This document shows, in pieces, positions 9,404 to 19,337 of a stretch of 64,000 nt of DNA. The notes under the pieces were generated by a model. It was given only the letters and a program-made list of their open reading frames with translations. It did not search any database and had not been told where the DNA came from. The translations under genes and the position numbers were made by a program. Location of the stretch: NCBI RefSeq assembly GCF_014681765.1, contig NZ_CP061498.1:3175501-3239500 (forward strand), given 5' to 3'. The number at the start of each line of letters is the position of its first letter. Position 1 is the first letter of the stretch. Origin of the DNA: Roseicitreum antarcticum (lineage in GTDB: Bacteria; Pseudomonadota; Alphaproteobacteria; Rhodobacterales; Rhodobacteraceae).

Positions 9404-10309
9404 TTGGCGGATACACTTGGCATCGAATTGCGACATCTTCGGGCGTTTCACGCCGTGATGACGCTGGGGTCGACCGTACAGGCGGCCGAACGGCTGGGTG
9501 TGTCGCAGCCCACGGTCAGCAGGTTGGTGGCGGAACTGGAAACCGCCAAGGGGGATCGCCTGTTTCAGCGTGTCGGCGGACGGCTGGTGCCGCGCCCGGG
9601 GGCCGAGATGCTGCTGGCCGAAGTGGAGCGCGCGCTGGGCGCTTTCGATACCGTCACCGGGGTGGGCACCGGGGGGGCGGCGCTGCGATTGGCCGCGCCC
9701 GTGGGGCTGATCACGGCCCTGATCGCGCCTGCGTGTCAGATGCTGGCGGCGGAATTGCACGGGCTGCGGCTGGCGGTGGATGTCATGTCCTACCGCGATA
9801 CGGTCGATGCCGTTGCGCTGGGGCGGGTTGATCTGGGGCTGGTCAAGGGGCCGATAGATCACCCCGCGATCGTCGCCGAGCCGCTGATGACGGTCGGCAC
9901 GCAGGTGATCTTGCCGGGCACGCATCCGCTGGCCGCGCAGGCGCGCATCTCTCCTGCTGATCTGGCCGGGGTGCCGCTGATCTTGCTTGGCCGTTCGCGT
10001 CCTTTCCGGGTCGAGGTCGAGGATGCGCTGGGTCGCGCGGGCGTGACGCCGAATGTCGTGATTGAGACACAGGCGGTCAACGCGGCCTGCAGTTTCGTGG
10101 CGCAGGGCATGGGGCTGACGCTGGCCAATGCGCTGATGGCCCGGTCGGAACTGCGCGACGGGCTGGTTGCGCGCGCCTTTACCGTGCCGATCCGGCATGC
10201 GTTCTTCGTCGTGCGCTCGCACGACACCGCGCGGCCTGCGTTGCTGGACCGGGTGACGGCCTGTATCGCCCGGGTCGCGCAAGCTTTCGCGCCATTGCCG
10301 CCTGATTGA
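9377..10309 (+). CDS. LysR-family transcriptional regulator
   Basis: A 310-residue DNA-binding regulator. The N-terminal winged helix-turn-helix is clear: LRHLRAFHAVMTLGSTVQAA then ERLGVSQPTVSRLVAELE (about residues 17-55). The rest is the periplasmic-binding-like effector domain. The ATG at 9377 was chosen; a GTG at 9335 lacks well-spaced support, and a TTG at 9404 is an alternative. Divergent from the peptide ABC operon, which it probably controls, perhaps in response to an imported peptide or breakdown product. Effector unknown. Confidence 0.88.
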   Translation: MNIRNTSIHLADTLGIELRHLRAFHAVMTLGSTVQAAERLGVSQPTVSRLVAELETAKGDRLFQRVGGRLVPRPGAEMLLAEVERALGAFDTVTGVGTGGAALRLAAPVGLITALIAPACQMLAAELHGLRLAVDVMSYRDTVDAVALGRVDLGLVKGPIDHPAIVAEPLMTVGTQVILPGTHPLAAQARISPADLAGVPLILLGRSRPFRVEVEDALGRAGVTPNVVIETQAVNAACSFVAQGMGLTLANALMARSELRDGLVARAFTVPIRHAFFVVRSHDTARPALLDRVTACIARVAQAFAPLPPD

Positions 10310-10321
10310 CGGGGCGCGCCC

Positions 10322-10406
10322 CGCCTTTCCAGTAAACTCGCCTTTCCAGTAAACCCGTCTTTCGAGTAAACTGGCCTTTCCATCAAACCGGCCTTTCCGC
10401 TAAACC
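10322..10406. repeat. Five tandem copies of a 17-bp repeat
   Basis: Five head-to-tail 17-base units at 10322, 10339, 10356, 10373 and 10390. Unit 2 is CGCCTTTCCAGTAAACC; the others differ from it at 1 to 4 positions, with CTTTC and the AAAC core in every copy. The array begins 12 bp after the LysR stop, directly after a GGGGCGCGCCCC palindrome, and ends 82 bp before aroA. No open frame covers it convincingly. It could be a slippage-prone minisatellite or an array of protein-binding sites. Confidence 0.9.
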
Positions 10407-10488
10407 CGGCGCTTGCGGCCCATTTGCCATGGACCCCTGCGCGGTGCTGCGCTATCACCCGCGCATTCAGAAGTGATGAGGCGCGAAA

Positions 10489-11832
10489 ATGTCCGGCCAT
10501 GGCACCCCGATCCCGATGACCGCCCGCAAAAGCCCGCCGCTGCGCGGAGTGGCCGAGGTGCCTGGGGATAAATCTATCTCGCATCGTGCGTTGATCTTCG
10601 GTGCTATGGCGGTGGGCGAGACGCGCATCACCGGCCTTCTGGAAGGGCAGGATGTGCTGGACACCGCCGCCGCCATGCGCGCCTTTGGCGCAGAAGTGGT
10701 GCAGCACGGCCCGGGCGACTGGTCGGTATTTGGCGTCGGCGTGGGCGGGTTTGCGGAACCTGACCGCGTGATCGACTGCGGCAATTCCGGCACCGGGGCG
10801 CGGCTGATCATGGGTGCAATGGCCACCTGCCCGATCACCGTTACCTTCACCGGCGATGCCAGTCTGACCAAGCGGCCCATGGGCCGGGTCACCGATCCGC
10901 TGGCGCTTTTTGGCACAAGGGCTGTGGGCCGCGCGGGCGGGCGGCTGCCAATGACCTTGGTAGGCGCGGCTGATCCGGTGCCTGTGCGCTATACCGTGCC
11001 GATGCCCTCGGCGCAGGTGAAATCTGCGGTGTTGCTGGCGGGGCTGAACGCGCCGGGCCAGACCGTAGTGGTGGAGCGTGAGCCGACGCGCGACCATACC
11101 GAACGCATGCTGCGCGGCTTTGGTGCCGAACTGACAGTCGAGGACACGCCTGAGGGGCGCGTCATCACCCTGACCGGCCAACCCGAGCTCAGGCCGTTGG
11201 ATGTCGCCGTGCCACGCGACCCGTCCAGCGCGGCCTTCCCGGTCTGTGCGGCGCTGATGGTGCCGGATTCCGATATACTGGTGCCCGGCGTCAGCCAGAA
11301 TCCCACGCGGAATGGTATTTATCTGACATTGGTGGATATGGGTGCCGACATCGCGTTTGAGAACCCGCGCGAAGAAGGTGGGGAGCCTGTCGCCGATCTG
11401 CGCGTTCGTTTCGGCCCCCTGAAGGGCGTGACCGTCCCGCCCGAACGCGCCGCCAGCATGATCGACGAATATCCCGTTCTTGCCGCTCTTGCCGCCACCG
11501 CGCAGGGCACCACGGTCATGCGCGGCGTCAAAGAGCTGCGCGTGAAGGAATCCGACCGCATCGACGCCATGGCCCGGGGCCTGGAGGCTTGCGGCGTGCG
11601 CATCGAGGAAACCGAAGACAGCCTGACTGTGCATGGCATGGCCAGCGTCCCCGGCGGCGCGACGGTGGCCAGCCATCTCGACCACCGCATCGCGATGGCT
11701 TTCGTCTGTCTTGGCCTTGTTGCGGAAAAGCCGATCCGGGTAGATGATGCAAGCCCGATCGCGACCTCGTTCCCGCTGTTCGAGGGGCTGATGACGGGAC
11801 TAGGCGCGCAGGTCGCGCGGGACAACGGATAA
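10489..11832 (+). CDS. aroA: 3-phosphoshikimate 1-carboxyvinyltransferase (EPSP synthase)
   Basis: A 447-residue cytoplasmic enzyme joining shikimate 3-phosphate and phosphoenolpyruvate in chorismate biosynthesis. Signature motifs are [13 protein letters not shown] (about 24-36), [16 protein letters not shown] (about 97-112) and the C-terminal [24 protein letters not shown] upstream supports the ATG. The sequence LIMGAMA after GNSGTGAR is the class II-type arrangement, often less glyphosate-sensitive; that is family knowledge, not shown here. It lies directly before cmk, as in many alphaproteobacteria. Confidence 0.96.
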   Translation: MSGHGTPIPMTARKSPPLRGVAEVPGDKSISHRALIFGAMAVGETRITGLLEGQDVLDTAAAMRAFGAEVVQHGPGDWSVFGVGVGGFAEPDRVIDCGNSGTGARLIMGAMATCPITVTFTGDASLTKRPMGRVTDPLALFGTRAVGRAGGRLPMTLVGAADPVPVRYTVPMPSAQVKSAVLLAGLNAPGQTVVVEREPTRDHTERMLRGFGAELTVEDTPEGRVITLTGQPELRPLDVAVPRDPSSAAFPVCAALMVPDSDILVPGVSQNPTRNGIYLTLVDMGADIAFENPREEGGEPVADLRVRFGPLKGVTVPPERAASMIDEYPVLAALAATAQGTTVMRGVKELRVKESDRIDAMARGLEACGVRIEETEDSLTVHGMASVPGGATVASHLDHRIAMAFVCLGLVAEKPIRVDDASPIATSFPLFEGLMTGLGAQVARDNG

Positions 11833-11843
11833 GGGGGCAGACC

Positions 11844-12464
11844 ATGGGCTTCACAGTAGCCATCGATGGGCCGGCGGCGGCGGGCAAGGGTACGATCAGC
11901 CGCAAGATCGCTGATCAATTCGGGCTGGCGCATCTGGATACCGGGCTGCTTTATCGCGCCGTGGGGAGGATGGTCGCCGAGGGCGCTGAGCCACTGGCCG
12001 CCGCACAGGCGCTGACCCCTGAAGATCTGAACCACCCCGACTTGCGCAGCGCGCGGGCGGGCGAGGGGGCCAGCCGTGTCGCTGTGATCCCCGAAGTGCG
12101 CGCGGCCTTGCTGGCCTTCCAGCGCAGCTTTGCCGCGCGCGATGGCGGCGCGGTGCTGGACGGGCGTGACATCGGCTCGGTCATCTGCCCGGACGCGGAT
12201 GTGAAGCTCTTTGTCACCGCGTCTGATGCGGTGCGGGCGCACCGCCGCTGGCTGGAACTCTCGGCCAAGGGCGATCCCATCGCGGAATCCGAGGTGCTTG
12301 CCCAGTTGCGCGCCCGCGATGCCCGCGACGCGGCGCGCGATGCCGCGCCGATGATTTCTGCGGACGATGCAGTCTTGCTTGACACGACGGAACTGACTAT
12401 AGACGCGGCTGTCGAGTTGGCGGCTGACCTCGTGTCACAACGGATGCGCAAAGGTCTCGGGTAG
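11844..12464 (+). CDS. cmk: Cytidylate kinase
   Basis: A 206-residue enzyme phosphorylating CMP/dCMP. P-loop [14 protein letters not shown] is at residues 5-18; DTGLLYRAV and [23 protein letters not shown] are the conserved substrate-binding and lid-adjacent blocks. It starts 11 bp after aroA with GGGGG-type ribosome binding sequence. The aroA-cmk-rpsA order is widely conserved in proteobacteria. Confidence 0.95.
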   Translation: MGFTVAIDGPAAAGKGTISRKIADQFGLAHLDTGLLYRAVGRMVAEGAEPLAAAQALTPEDLNHPDLRSARAGEGASRVAVIPEVRAALLAFQRSFAARDGGAVLDGRDIGSVICPDADVKLFVTASDAVRAHRRWLELSAKGDPIAESEVLAQLRARDARDAARDAAPMISADDAVLLDTTELTIDAAVELAADLVSQRMRKGLG

Positions 12465-12573
12465 TCTGCCCGTGGCCATTTGTGCGTTTCAGTCCCCTGA
12501 CAACCATAACCCAAGACCGGCGGAGCCAACCGTCAGGCCTGAATAAATCGATCTGAAAAGGAAACTGTTATAT

Positions 12574-14253
12574 ATGTGCGCTAAAGCAACCATGGAAGAA
12601 TTCGAAGCCCTCCTGAACGAGAGCTTGGAGATGGACACGCCGGCCGAAGGGTCAGTGGTCAAAGGCAAGGTTATCGCGATCGAAGCGGGCCAGGCCATCA
12701 TCGATGTCGGCTACAAGATGGAAGGCCGCATCGATCTTAAAGAATTCGCAAACCCGGGCGAAGCGGCCGATATTTCGGTCGGTGATGAGGTCGAGGTGTT
12801 CCTTGACCGCGTCGAGAACGCAAAGGGCGAGGCTGTCATCAGCCGCGAGAAAGCCCGCCGCGAAGCCGCTTGGGACCGTCTGGAAAAAGCCTATGCCGAC
12901 GAAGCGCGCGTTGAAGGCGCGATCTTTGGCCGTGTCAAAGGCGGGTTCACCGTGGATCTGGGCGGCGCAGTTGCCTTCCTGCCCGGCAGCCAGGTCGACG
13001 TGCGCCCCGTGCGCGACGCAGGCCCGCTGATGGGGCTGAAACAGCCTTTCCAGATCCTGAAAATGGACCGTCGTCGGGGCAACATCGTTGTGTCACGCCG
13101 CGCAATCCTGGAAGAATCGCGTGCCGAACAGCGCGCCGAAGTCATCGCCAACCTGACCGAAGGTCAGATCGTCGATGGTGTGGTCAAGAACATCACCGAA
13201 TACGGTGCGTTCGTTGATCTGGGCGGCGTTGATGGTCTGCTGCACGTCACCGACATGGCATGGCGCCGGGTAAACCACCCGTCCGAAATCCTGTCGATCG
13301 GCGAGACCATGAAAGTTCAGGTCATCAAGATCAACAAGGATACCCACCGCATCAGCCTTGGCATCAAGCAGCTTCAGGCCGATCCGTGGGATTCGGTCGA
13401 AACTTCCTATGCGCTGGGTACCGTGCATGCGGGCCGCGTGACCAACATCACCGATTACGGCGCATTTGTTGAGCTGGAGCCTGGTGTCGAAGGTCTGGTC
13501 CACGTCTCGGAGATGTCCTGGACCAAGAAGAACGTGCATCCCGGCAAGATCGTTTCGACCAGCCAGGAAGTTCAGGTCATGGTTCTGGAAATCGACAGCG
13601 CCAAGCGTCGCGTGTCGCTGGGTCTGAAACAGACCATGCGCAACCCGTGGGAAGTCTTTGCTGAAACCCATCCCGCCGGCACCCAGATTGAAGGTGAGAT
13701 CAAGAACATCACCGAATTCGGTCTGTTCGTCGGTCTGGAAGGCGACATCGATGGCATGGTTCACCTGTCCGATCTGTCATGGGACCAGCGTGGCGAAGAG
13801 GCCATTCAGGACTTCCGCAAGGGCGACACCGTGACTGCGGCCGTCCTGGAAGTCGATGTCGAGAAAGAGCGGATTTCCCTGTCCATCAAGGCGCTGGAAA
13901 ACGACAACTTCTCGGATGCCGTTGACGGCATCAAGCGCGGCTCGGTCGTGACGGTCGCTGTCACCGCGATCGAGGATGGCGGTATTGAAGTGGAATACAA
14001 CGGCGCCAAGTCGTTCATCCGCCGCTCCGATCTGGCCCGCGACCGTGCGGACCAGCGCCCCGAGCGCTTCCAGGTCGGCGACAAGGTCGATGCGCGCATC
14101 ACCAATGTCGACGCGAAAACCCGCCGTCTGGGCCTGTCGATCAAGGCGCGCGAGATCGCCGAAGAGAAAGAGGCCGTCGAGCAGTTCGGTTCCTCGGACG
14201 CCGGTGCATCGCTGGGCGACATCCTGGGCGCAGCTCTGAAAGACCGCAGCTGA
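12574..14253 (+). CDS. rpsA: 30S ribosomal protein S1
   Basis: A 559-residue RNA-binding ribosomal protein needed for translation initiation on most mRNAs. Six successive S1/OB-fold repeats are visible, with repeated VxNITxYGAFVDLGGVDGLLHVTDMAW-like segments (for example near residues 203-230, 290-315 and 375-400). AAAGGAAA about 10 bases upstream supports the start. Preceded by a 109-bp gap that probably holds its promoter and followed by a strong terminator. Length matches the family. Confidence 0.97.
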   Translation: MCAKATMEEFEALLNESLEMDTPAEGSVVKGKVIAIEAGQAIIDVGYKMEGRIDLKEFANPGEAADISVGDEVEVFLDRVENAKGEAVISREKARREAAWDRLEKAYADEARVEGAIFGRVKGGFTVDLGGAVAFLPGSQVDVRPVRDAGPLMGLKQPFQILKMDRRRGNIVVSRRAILEESRAEQRAEVIANLTEGQIVDGVVKNITEYGAFVDLGGVDGLLHVTDMAWRRVNHPSEILSIGETMKVQVIKINKDTHRISLGIKQLQADPWDSVETSYALGTVHAGRVTNITDYGAFVELEPGVEGLVHVSEMSWTKKNVHPGKIVSTSQEVQVMVLEIDSAKRRVSLGLKQTMRNPWEVFAETHPAGTQIEGEIKNITEFGLFVGLEGDIDGMVHLSDLSWDQRGEEAIQDFRKGDTVTAAVLEVDVEKERISLSIKALENDNFSDAVDGIKRGSVVTVAVTAIEDGGIEVEYNGAKSFIRRSDLARDRADQRPERFQVGDKVDARITNVDAKTRRLGLSIKAREIAEEKEAVEQFGSSDAGASLGDILGAALKDRS

Positions 14254-14289
14254 TCTGTAGCGCTTCGACGCAATAAAGAAGGTCAGCAA

Positions 14290-14322
14290 CGGCCCCGCGG
14301 TTTCGCGGGGCCGTTTTCTTTT
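14290..14322 (+). terminator. Rho-independent terminator of rpsA
   Basis: A 10-bp perfect stem CGGCCCCGCG / CGCGGGGCCG with a GTTT loop is followed by TTTTCTTTT. It lies 37 bp after the rpsA stop. Confidence 0.93.
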
Positions 14323-14475
14323 GCCGAATCGCGCGGACGGGGGAGGGCAGGATCAGACGTCGCACCACCCCGCAGGCGCGGATGGCGGGCCTGTAGTGCC
14401 GCATCTTAAAGGCGCGCAGCAGAGGATTGTCGCCGGGCGCGGCGGCAATCCGCCCGATTGACTGTGGATTGCGCT

Positions 14476-14503
14476 TTGTGTCGCTGGCAATTCCCCCTAT
14501 ACT
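14476..14503 (+). promoter_or_regulatory. Candidate sigma-70-type promoter for ihfB
   Basis: TTGTGT (14476-14481) and TATACT (14498-14503) are separated by 16 bp, about 48 bp before the ihfB start, in a locally AT-richer stretch. The -10 box is good, the -35 box moderate. Confidence 0.45.
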
Positions 14504-14550
14504 ATCGCATAAATGGTGTATTCGAGGTGCCGACAACAAAGGAGGGCGGG

Positions 14551-14832
14551 ATGATCCGTTCTGAATTGATTCAGAAGCTTGCGGAGGAAAACCCGCATTT
14601 GTTTCAACGGGATGTCGAGCGGATCGTGAACACCGTCTTTGAGGAAGTCATCGAGGCGATGGCGCGCGGTGACCGGGTCGAGCTCCGGGGCTTTGGCGCG
14701 TTTTCGGTCAAGCATCGGGATGCGCGCGTTGGCCGCAACCCACGGACTGGCGAATCGGTCGAAGTCGACCATAAGTATGTGCCATTCTTCAAGGCGGGCA
14801 AACAGCTGCGCGACCGCCTTAACGACCAATAG
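14551..14832 (+). CDS. ihfB: Integration host factor subunit beta
   Basis: A 93-residue nucleoid protein that bends DNA as a heterodimer with IhfA. It has the HU/IHF fold with the DNA-contacting motif GRNPRTGE (about residues 62-69) and the N-terminus [17 protein letters not shown] typical of IhfB. The ATG at 14551 is fixed by AAAGGAGGGCGGG immediately upstream; a longer frame from 14458 has no ribosome site. Located after rpsA as in many proteobacteria. Confidence 0.96.
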   Translation: MIRSELIQKLAEENPHLFQRDVERIVNTVFEEVIEAMARGDRVELRGFGAFSVKHRDARVGRNPRTGESVEVDHKYVPFFKAGKQLRDRLNDQ

Positions 14833-14846
14833 TACCGAAGGGCCCA

Positions 14847-15215
14847 ATGAAATATATTCGCTACGCTTTCTGGACCTTGCTTGCGCTGGCATTCGTGATT
14901 GTCGCGCTGGCCAACCGCAACGTGGTCACGGTGTCATTGCTGCCGCAGGGGCTGGGCGATCTGATCGGGTTCAACATCAGCCTTACCATGCCACTGTTTC
15001 TCATTCTTGGGGGGGCTATTGCGACCGGGTTGCTGTTGGGGCTGGTCTGGGAATGGCTGCGCGAACGCGGCTATCGCAAAGACGCGACCGCTGCCCGGGC
15101 CGAGGCTGACAATCTGAAAACCCAAATCACCCGCGAACGCGCCTCGGGCGTACCGGTGGTACAGCGCGATGATGACGTTCTGGCGCTGGTGGATGGCCCC
15201 AACGTGTCTCGCTGA
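14847..15215 (+). CDS. LapA-like membrane protein (DUF1049)
   Basis: A 122-residue inner-membrane protein with two predicted spans (about residues 7-24 and 48-68) and a charged cytoplasmic tail rich in Ala/Arg/Glu that may be a short coiled coil. Relatives (LapA/YciS) function with LapB/YciM in controlling LpxC turnover and so LPS synthesis in enterobacteria. Here it lies 14 bp after ihfB and 5 bp before trpF, a usual position for this family. A lapB gene is not seen in the window. Confidence 0.8.
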   Translation: MKYIRYAFWTLLALAFVIVALANRNVVTVSLLPQGLGDLIGFNISLTMPLFLILGGAIATGLLLGLVWEWLRERGYRKDATAARAEADNLKTQITRERASGVPVVQRDDDVLALVDGPNVSR

Positions 15216-15220
15216 CGCCC

Positions 15221-15886
15221 ATGGTACCATCTGCACGGGTGAAAATCTGCGGGCTGACCCGTCCGTCTGACATGCGCGCCGCAGTCGAAGCAGGCGCCGG
15301 ATATGTCGGGCTGGTATTCTTTGAAAAATCGCCCCGGCACCTCGCTCTGGACACAGCGCGCGAGGTGGCACTTGCCGCCGCTGACGGTGTGGCGAAGGTG
15401 GCGCTGACGGTGAATGCGACCGACGCGCAACTGGACGCAATTTGTGTTGCTGTCCCGCTCGACATCTTGCAACTGCATGGTTCGGAATCGCCCGCACGCG
15501 TCGCTGCGGTGCAGGCGCGCTATGGGTTGCCGGTGATGAAAGCCGTGGGCGTTGCCGGGGCAGAGGATCTTGCCACCCTTGAAACCTATGCCACGGTGGC
15601 TGACATGCTGTTGGTGGATGCCAAGCCGCCGAAGAATGGTGCGTTGCCCGGCGGCAACGGCCTGACCTTCGACTGGCGGTTGATCGCGGGCCGACAATGG
15701 TCGCGGCCATGGATGCTGGCGGGGGGCTTGACGGCTGTCAACGTCGCAATGGCCATGGAAATGACGGGCGCCCGGCAGGTGGATGTGTCCTCTGGCGTTG
15801 AGCGCGCGCCGGGGGTAAAAGACCCCGATAAAATGCAGGCGTTCGTCGACGCCGCGAAAGGAAACGTGCCATGCCCGAAGACCTGA
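15221..15886 (+). CDS. trpF: Phosphoribosylanthranilate isomerase
   Basis: A 221-residue TIM-barrel enzyme of tryptophan synthesis. [28 protein letters not shown] split near the N-terminus contains the catalytic Cys (VKICGLT) and the family start; DAKPPK and the C-terminal [19 protein letters not shown] hold the catalytic Asp and phosphate site. It overlaps trpB by 16 bp, implying co-translation. trpA is not adjacent within the window. Confidence 0.96.
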   Translation: MVPSARVKICGLTRPSDMRAAVEAGAGYVGLVFFEKSPRHLALDTAREVALAAADGVAKVALTVNATDAQLDAICVAVPLDILQLHGSESPARVAAVQARYGLPVMKAVGVAGAEDLATLETYATVADMLLVDAKPPKNGALPGGNGLTFDWRLIAGRQWSRPWMLAGGLTAVNVAMAMEMTGARQVDVSSGVERAPGVKDPDKMQAFVDAAKGNVPCPKT

Positions 15887-17091
15887 TCAACTCTTTCATG
15901 ACCGGCCCGGATGAGAACGGCCGCTTCGGCCAATTCGGCGGGCGCTTCGTGTCGGAAACCCTGATGCCGCTGATCCTGGAGTTGGAAGCCGAGTATGAGC
16001 GGGCGAAGACCGATGACAGCTTCTGGGCGCAGATGGACGACCTGTGGAAACACTACGTCGGCCGCCCCTCGCCACTGTATTTCGCCGAACGGCTGACCGA
16101 ACATTGCGGCGGCGCGAAGATCTATCTGAAGCGCGATGAACTGAACCACACCGGCGCGCATAAGATCAACAACGTGCTGGGTCAGATTCTGCTTGCGATG
16201 CGGATGGGCAAGACCCGGATCATTGCCGAAACCGGCGCTGGCCAGCATGGCGTTGCAACGGCCACCGTTTGTGCGCGGTTCGGCCTGAAATGTGTTGTCT
16301 ACATGGGCGCGCATGATGTCGAACGGCAGGCGCCCAATGTGTTCCGCATGAAATTGCTGGGCGCGACGGTTGTCCCCGTGACCAGCGGGCGTGGCACGCT
16401 GAAAGATGCAATGAACGACGCGCTGCGCGACTGGGTAACCAACGTGCGCGACACATTCTATTGCATCGGCACGGTGGCCGGTCCGCATCCGTACCCTGCC
16501 ATGGTCCGCGATTTTCAAAGCATTATCGGCAAGGAAACCCGCGAACAGATGATGGAGCGTGAGGGCCGCCTGCCCGACACGCTGATCGCCGCGATCGGCG
16601 GCGGGTCGAACGCCATGGGGCTTTTCTATCCTTTCCTCGACGACAAGTCGGTGAATATCATCGGGGTCGAGGCGGGCGGCAAGGGCGTTAATGAAAAGAT
16701 GGAGCATTGCGCCTCGCTGACAGGCGGCCGTCCCGGCGTGTTGCATGGCAACCGTACCTATCTGCTGCAAGATGATGATGGTCAGATCCTGGAGGGGTTC
16801 AGCATCTCGGCTGGTCTCGACTACCCCGGGATCGGCCCGGAACACGCCTGGCTGCATGATATCGGTCGCGCGCAATATGTGGCGATCACCGATGTTGAGG
16901 CGCTGGAGGCGTTCCAGACCTGTTGCGCGCTGGAAGGCATCATTCCCGCGCTGGAACCCAGCCACGCGCTGGCCCACGTGCTGAAGATCGCGCCGGACCT
17001 GCCCTCTGACCACTTGCTGGTGATGAACATGTGCGGGCGCGGCGACAAGGATATCTATACTGTCGCCAAAGCGCTTGGGTTTGAGTTGTAG
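15871..17091 (+). CDS. trpB: Tryptophan synthase beta chain
   Basis: A 406-residue PLP enzyme condensing indole and serine. The PLP-binding lysine is Lys98 in [10 protein letters not shown]; the phosphate-binding loop is GGGSNAMG and the C-terminal block includes [14 protein letters not shown]-like [17 protein letters not shown]. The N-terminus [13 protein letters not shown] is the classic TrpB1 type. Coupled to trpF by overlap. Confidence 0.97.
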   Translation: MPEDLINSFMTGPDENGRFGQFGGRFVSETLMPLILELEAEYERAKTDDSFWAQMDDLWKHYVGRPSPLYFAERLTEHCGGAKIYLKRDELNHTGAHKINNVLGQILLAMRMGKTRIIAETGAGQHGVATATVCARFGLKCVVYMGAHDVERQAPNVFRMKLLGATVVPVTSGRGTLKDAMNDALRDWVTNVRDTFYCIGTVAGPHPYPAMVRDFQSIIGKETREQMMEREGRLPDTLIAAIGGGSNAMGLFYPFLDDKSVNIIGVEAGGKGVNEKMEHCASLTGGRPGVLHGNRTYLLQDDDGQILEGFSISAGLDYPGIGPEHAWLHDIGRAQYVAITDVEALEAFQTCCALEGIIPALEPSHALAHVLKIAPDLPSDHLLVMNMCGRGDKDIYTVAKALGFEL

Positions 17092-17092
17092 C

Positions 17093-17422
17093 ATGGCGCA
17101 TAACTATGACGCTCAGCGACGCGAAACTTTTGAGACTTTTGACAGCGCCCCCCCCGGGTGGGTCCCAGAAAGCGCCGTGGTCGATTTTCTGTTCTTCGTT
17201 GAAGAACTGGATGCCAACTGGGACGCGTTCGAAAAAGCGCTGCGCGCCAAGGGCTTCCGCACCATTCGCGATGACGATGGCGAGACCCTGATCGCCAGTT
17301 TCGGCCCCATCGCGGTCACGGCGGCATCGGTCTGGGCGCAGGAGGAAATCTCCACCCGGATTGCGTTGGCGCATGACTTTTACCCCGATGGCTGGGATCT
17401 GGGGCTCGCCGACGCGGAGTGA
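17093..17422 (+). CDS. RraB-like protein (regulator of RNase E type B domain)
   Basis: A 109-residue acidic protein. The central pattern DFLFFVEELDANWDAFEKAL, RAKGFRTI and the C-terminal DFYPDGWDLG resemble RraB-family proteins, which in E. coli bind RNase E and inhibit mRNA decay. It starts 1 bp after the trpB stop (TAGcATG), so it is probably translated by reinitiation; no strong Shine-Dalgarno is seen. A longer TTG start at 17075 would overlap trpB. Function in this organism is inferred only from similarity. Confidence 0.65.
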   Translation: MAHNYDAQRRETFETFDSAPPGWVPESAVVDFLFFVEELDANWDAFEKALRAKGFRTIRDDDGETLIASFGPIAVTAASVWAQEEISTRIALAHDFYPDGWDLGLADAE

Positions 17423-17597
17423 TCCTGGGCGCGTCGCCAAATCCGGGTCCATACGCGGACGCCACCGCCAGAAGCGGCGCGTTGCAAGTCAGGTCGCGAA
17501 TGCGATCACCCGGGTCCGTCCCGCCGCACGCGGCGCCAACCCACCCGGCAATGCCCGTCCCCGCCGATGGCCCATTGCCCCACCCTTGAGGACCATC

Positions 17598-18488
17598 ATG
17601 TCCAAAAGCCGTTTCCAGACGATCACCCATGTCGCAACCGATCTTGCGGTGCGGTCGGTGCTGGGGCTTGCGAAGCTGTTGCCTTATCGCTGGCGGGTGC
17701 CGTTGGTGGGCTGGTTCGTCGCGCGGGTCTTCGGCCCGCTGGCAGGGTGGCCGCGCCGGGTGCGCAACAATCTGGCCCATGTCATGCCCGATCTGCCCGA
17801 GGCCGAGGTGAATCGCCTGACCCGCGCGGTGCCCGACAATGTGGGCCGTACCTTGATGGAGATCTATTCGGGGCACGAGTTCATCCGCCATGCCGCCTCG
17901 AACCCGGTGCGCGGCCCCGGTCTTGCTGCGCTGCAACAGGCGCGGGCAGACGGGCGGGCGGTCATTCTGGTCACCGCACATATGGGCAATTACGATGCAG
18001 TGCGCGCACATCTGGTGGCTGCGGGCTATCCCATGGGCGCGCTATACCGGCGCATGACCAACCCATATTTTAACAAACACTACGTCCGCGCCATTTCCAC
18101 CATCGGCACGCCGATGTTTAAGCAGGGTCGCCGGGGCATGATGCAACTGGTCAAGCATCTGCGCGGGGGCGGCACCCTTGGGATACTGACAGACTTGGCC
18201 GCGATGGATGGTGCGTTGATCCCGTTTCTTGGGCGCCCTGCCTGGACCTCGCTGGTAACGGCGGAAATGGCGCTGAAATACGATGCGGTGCTGATTCCGG
18301 CGTTCGCGCTGCGCGATGCCTCGGGCCTTGGCTTCGACATCCAGCTTCAGGAACCTATCCCGCATACCGATCCGATGGCCATGACGATCGCCATCAACGA
18401 ACGGGTCGAGGCTTTGGTGCGCGCGCATCCGGAGCAATGGTTCTGGGTGCATCGGCGCTGGAAGGGGCCGCACCGCAGCAGCGCTTGA
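17598..18488 (+). CDS. Lysophospholipid/lipid A acyltransferase (LpxL/HtrB superfamily)
   Basis: A 296-residue membrane-associated acyltransferase. The HX4D/E-type catalytic motif is HMGNYD in ILVTAHMGNYDAVRAH (about residues 119-134). Downstream RGGGTLGILTDLAAMDGALIPFLG and PEQWFWVHRRWK are typical of late lipid A acyltransferases. The ATG has TTGAGGA about 9 bases upstream. It sits 60 bp before kdsB and kdsA, both of Kdo biosynthesis, which supports a role in LPS lipid acylation. Confidence 0.85.
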   Translation: MSKSRFQTITHVATDLAVRSVLGLAKLLPYRWRVPLVGWFVARVFGPLAGWPRRVRNNLAHVMPDLPEAEVNRLTRAVPDNVGRTLMEIYSGHEFIRHAASNPVRGPGLAALQQARADGRAVILVTAHMGNYDAVRAHLVAAGYPMGALYRRMTNPYFNKHYVRAISTIGTPMFKQGRRGMMQLVKHLRGGGTLGILTDLAAMDGALIPFLGRPAWTSLVTAEMALKYDAVLIPAFALRDASGLGFDIQLQEPIPHTDPMAMTIAINERVEALVRAHPEQWFWVHRRWKGPHRSSA

Positions 18489-18548
18489 ACGCGGGCGACG
18501 GATGGCCCATAACCTGAGCATCCAGATTGACCCGGAAGGCATGATGTC

Positions 18549-19337
18549 GTGAAAACCGTGATTGTGATCCCTGCGCGCTATGCCTCGACCCGGTATCCCG
18601 GCAAGCCTTTGGTGGAATTGCGCGGCCCCGATGGCATCAGTCGCACGCTGATCCGCCGCAGCTGGGATGCGGCTCAACTGGTCCCGGGGGTAGAGGGCGT
18701 GTATGTCGCCACGGATGACGACCGTATCCGCGCCCATGCCGAGGGCTTTGGGGCGCAGGTGATCATGACCTCCGAGGCGTGCGAGAATGGCACCATGCGC
18801 TGCGCCGAGGCGATGGAGAATGCCGGGCTGGATGCGGATCTGATCATCAATCTGCAAGGCGATGCACCCCTGACCCCGCCGTGGTTCGTCTTCGCGCTAA
18901 TGGAGGCGATGGCCACGGACCGTTCGGCACAGATGGCGACGCCGGTGATCCGGGTTGATGCCCAGACCTATGCGAATTTCCGCGCCGACCGCGCGGCGGG
19001 CCGCGTGGGCGGCACTACGGCGGTGTTCGGGGCGGCTATGCAGGCGCTCTATTTCTCGAAAGAGGTCATTCCCTATCTGCCCGATGGCACACCGCCGCCG
19101 CTGCCGGTGTTCCACCATGTCGGCGTCTATGCCTATCGTCCCGCTGCGCTGCGGGCCTATCGCAACTGGCAGGCAGGCCCGCTGGAACTGAATGAGGGGC
19201 TGGAGCAACTGCGCTTCCTGGAGAACGGCACGCCGATCCTGTGCGTCGAGGTCGAGGCGCAGGGACGCGTGTTCTGGGAGCTTAACAACCCCATCGACGT
19301 TGGCCGTATCGAGGCCGTGCTGAAAGGCAAACCATGA
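18549..19337 (+). CDS. kdsB: 3-deoxy-manno-octulosonate cytidylyltransferase
   Basis: A 262-residue enzyme activating Kdo as CMP-Kdo for LPS inner-core assembly. The nucleotide-binding N-terminus [15 protein letters not shown] is diagnostic, with [11 protein letters not shown] and later HVGVYAYR blocks. GTG start with GGAAGG nine bases upstream; no in-frame ATG is available. It overlaps kdsA by 4 bp. Confidence 0.93.
   Translation: MKTVIVIPARYASTRYPGKPLVELRGPDGISRTLIRRSWDAAQLVPGVEGVYVATDDDRIRAHAEGFGAQVIMTSEACENGTMRCAEAMENAGLDADLIINLQGDAPLTPPWFVFALMEAMATDRSAQMATPVIRVDAQTYANFRADRAAGRVGGTTAVFGAAMQALYFSKEVIPYLPDGTPPPLPVFHHVGVYAYRPAALRAYRNWQAGPLELNEGLEQLRFLENGTPILCVEVEAQGRVFWELNNPIDVGRIEAVLKGKP

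Larger units (their letters stand above)
14254..14550. other. 297-bp gap between rpsA and ihfB
   Basis: It contains the rpsA terminator near 14290-14322 and a candidate promoter near 14476-14503. Between them (about 14323-14470) I see no gene or clear structure. Confidence 0.7.

Noticed and set aside
10322-10406. CRISPR-like array
   Set aside because: Repeats are contiguous without spacers and only five copies; it is a tandem repeat.
9859-11685. 608-residue minus-strand ORF over LysR and aroA
   Set aside because: Antisense to two strong genes; its sequence is Arg/His/Gly/Gln-rich without domains, as expected for GC-rich shadow frames.
15586-17094. 502-residue minus-strand ORF over trpF/trpB
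   Set aside because: Fully antisense to trpB, which has all its catalytic motifs; no recognisable domain.
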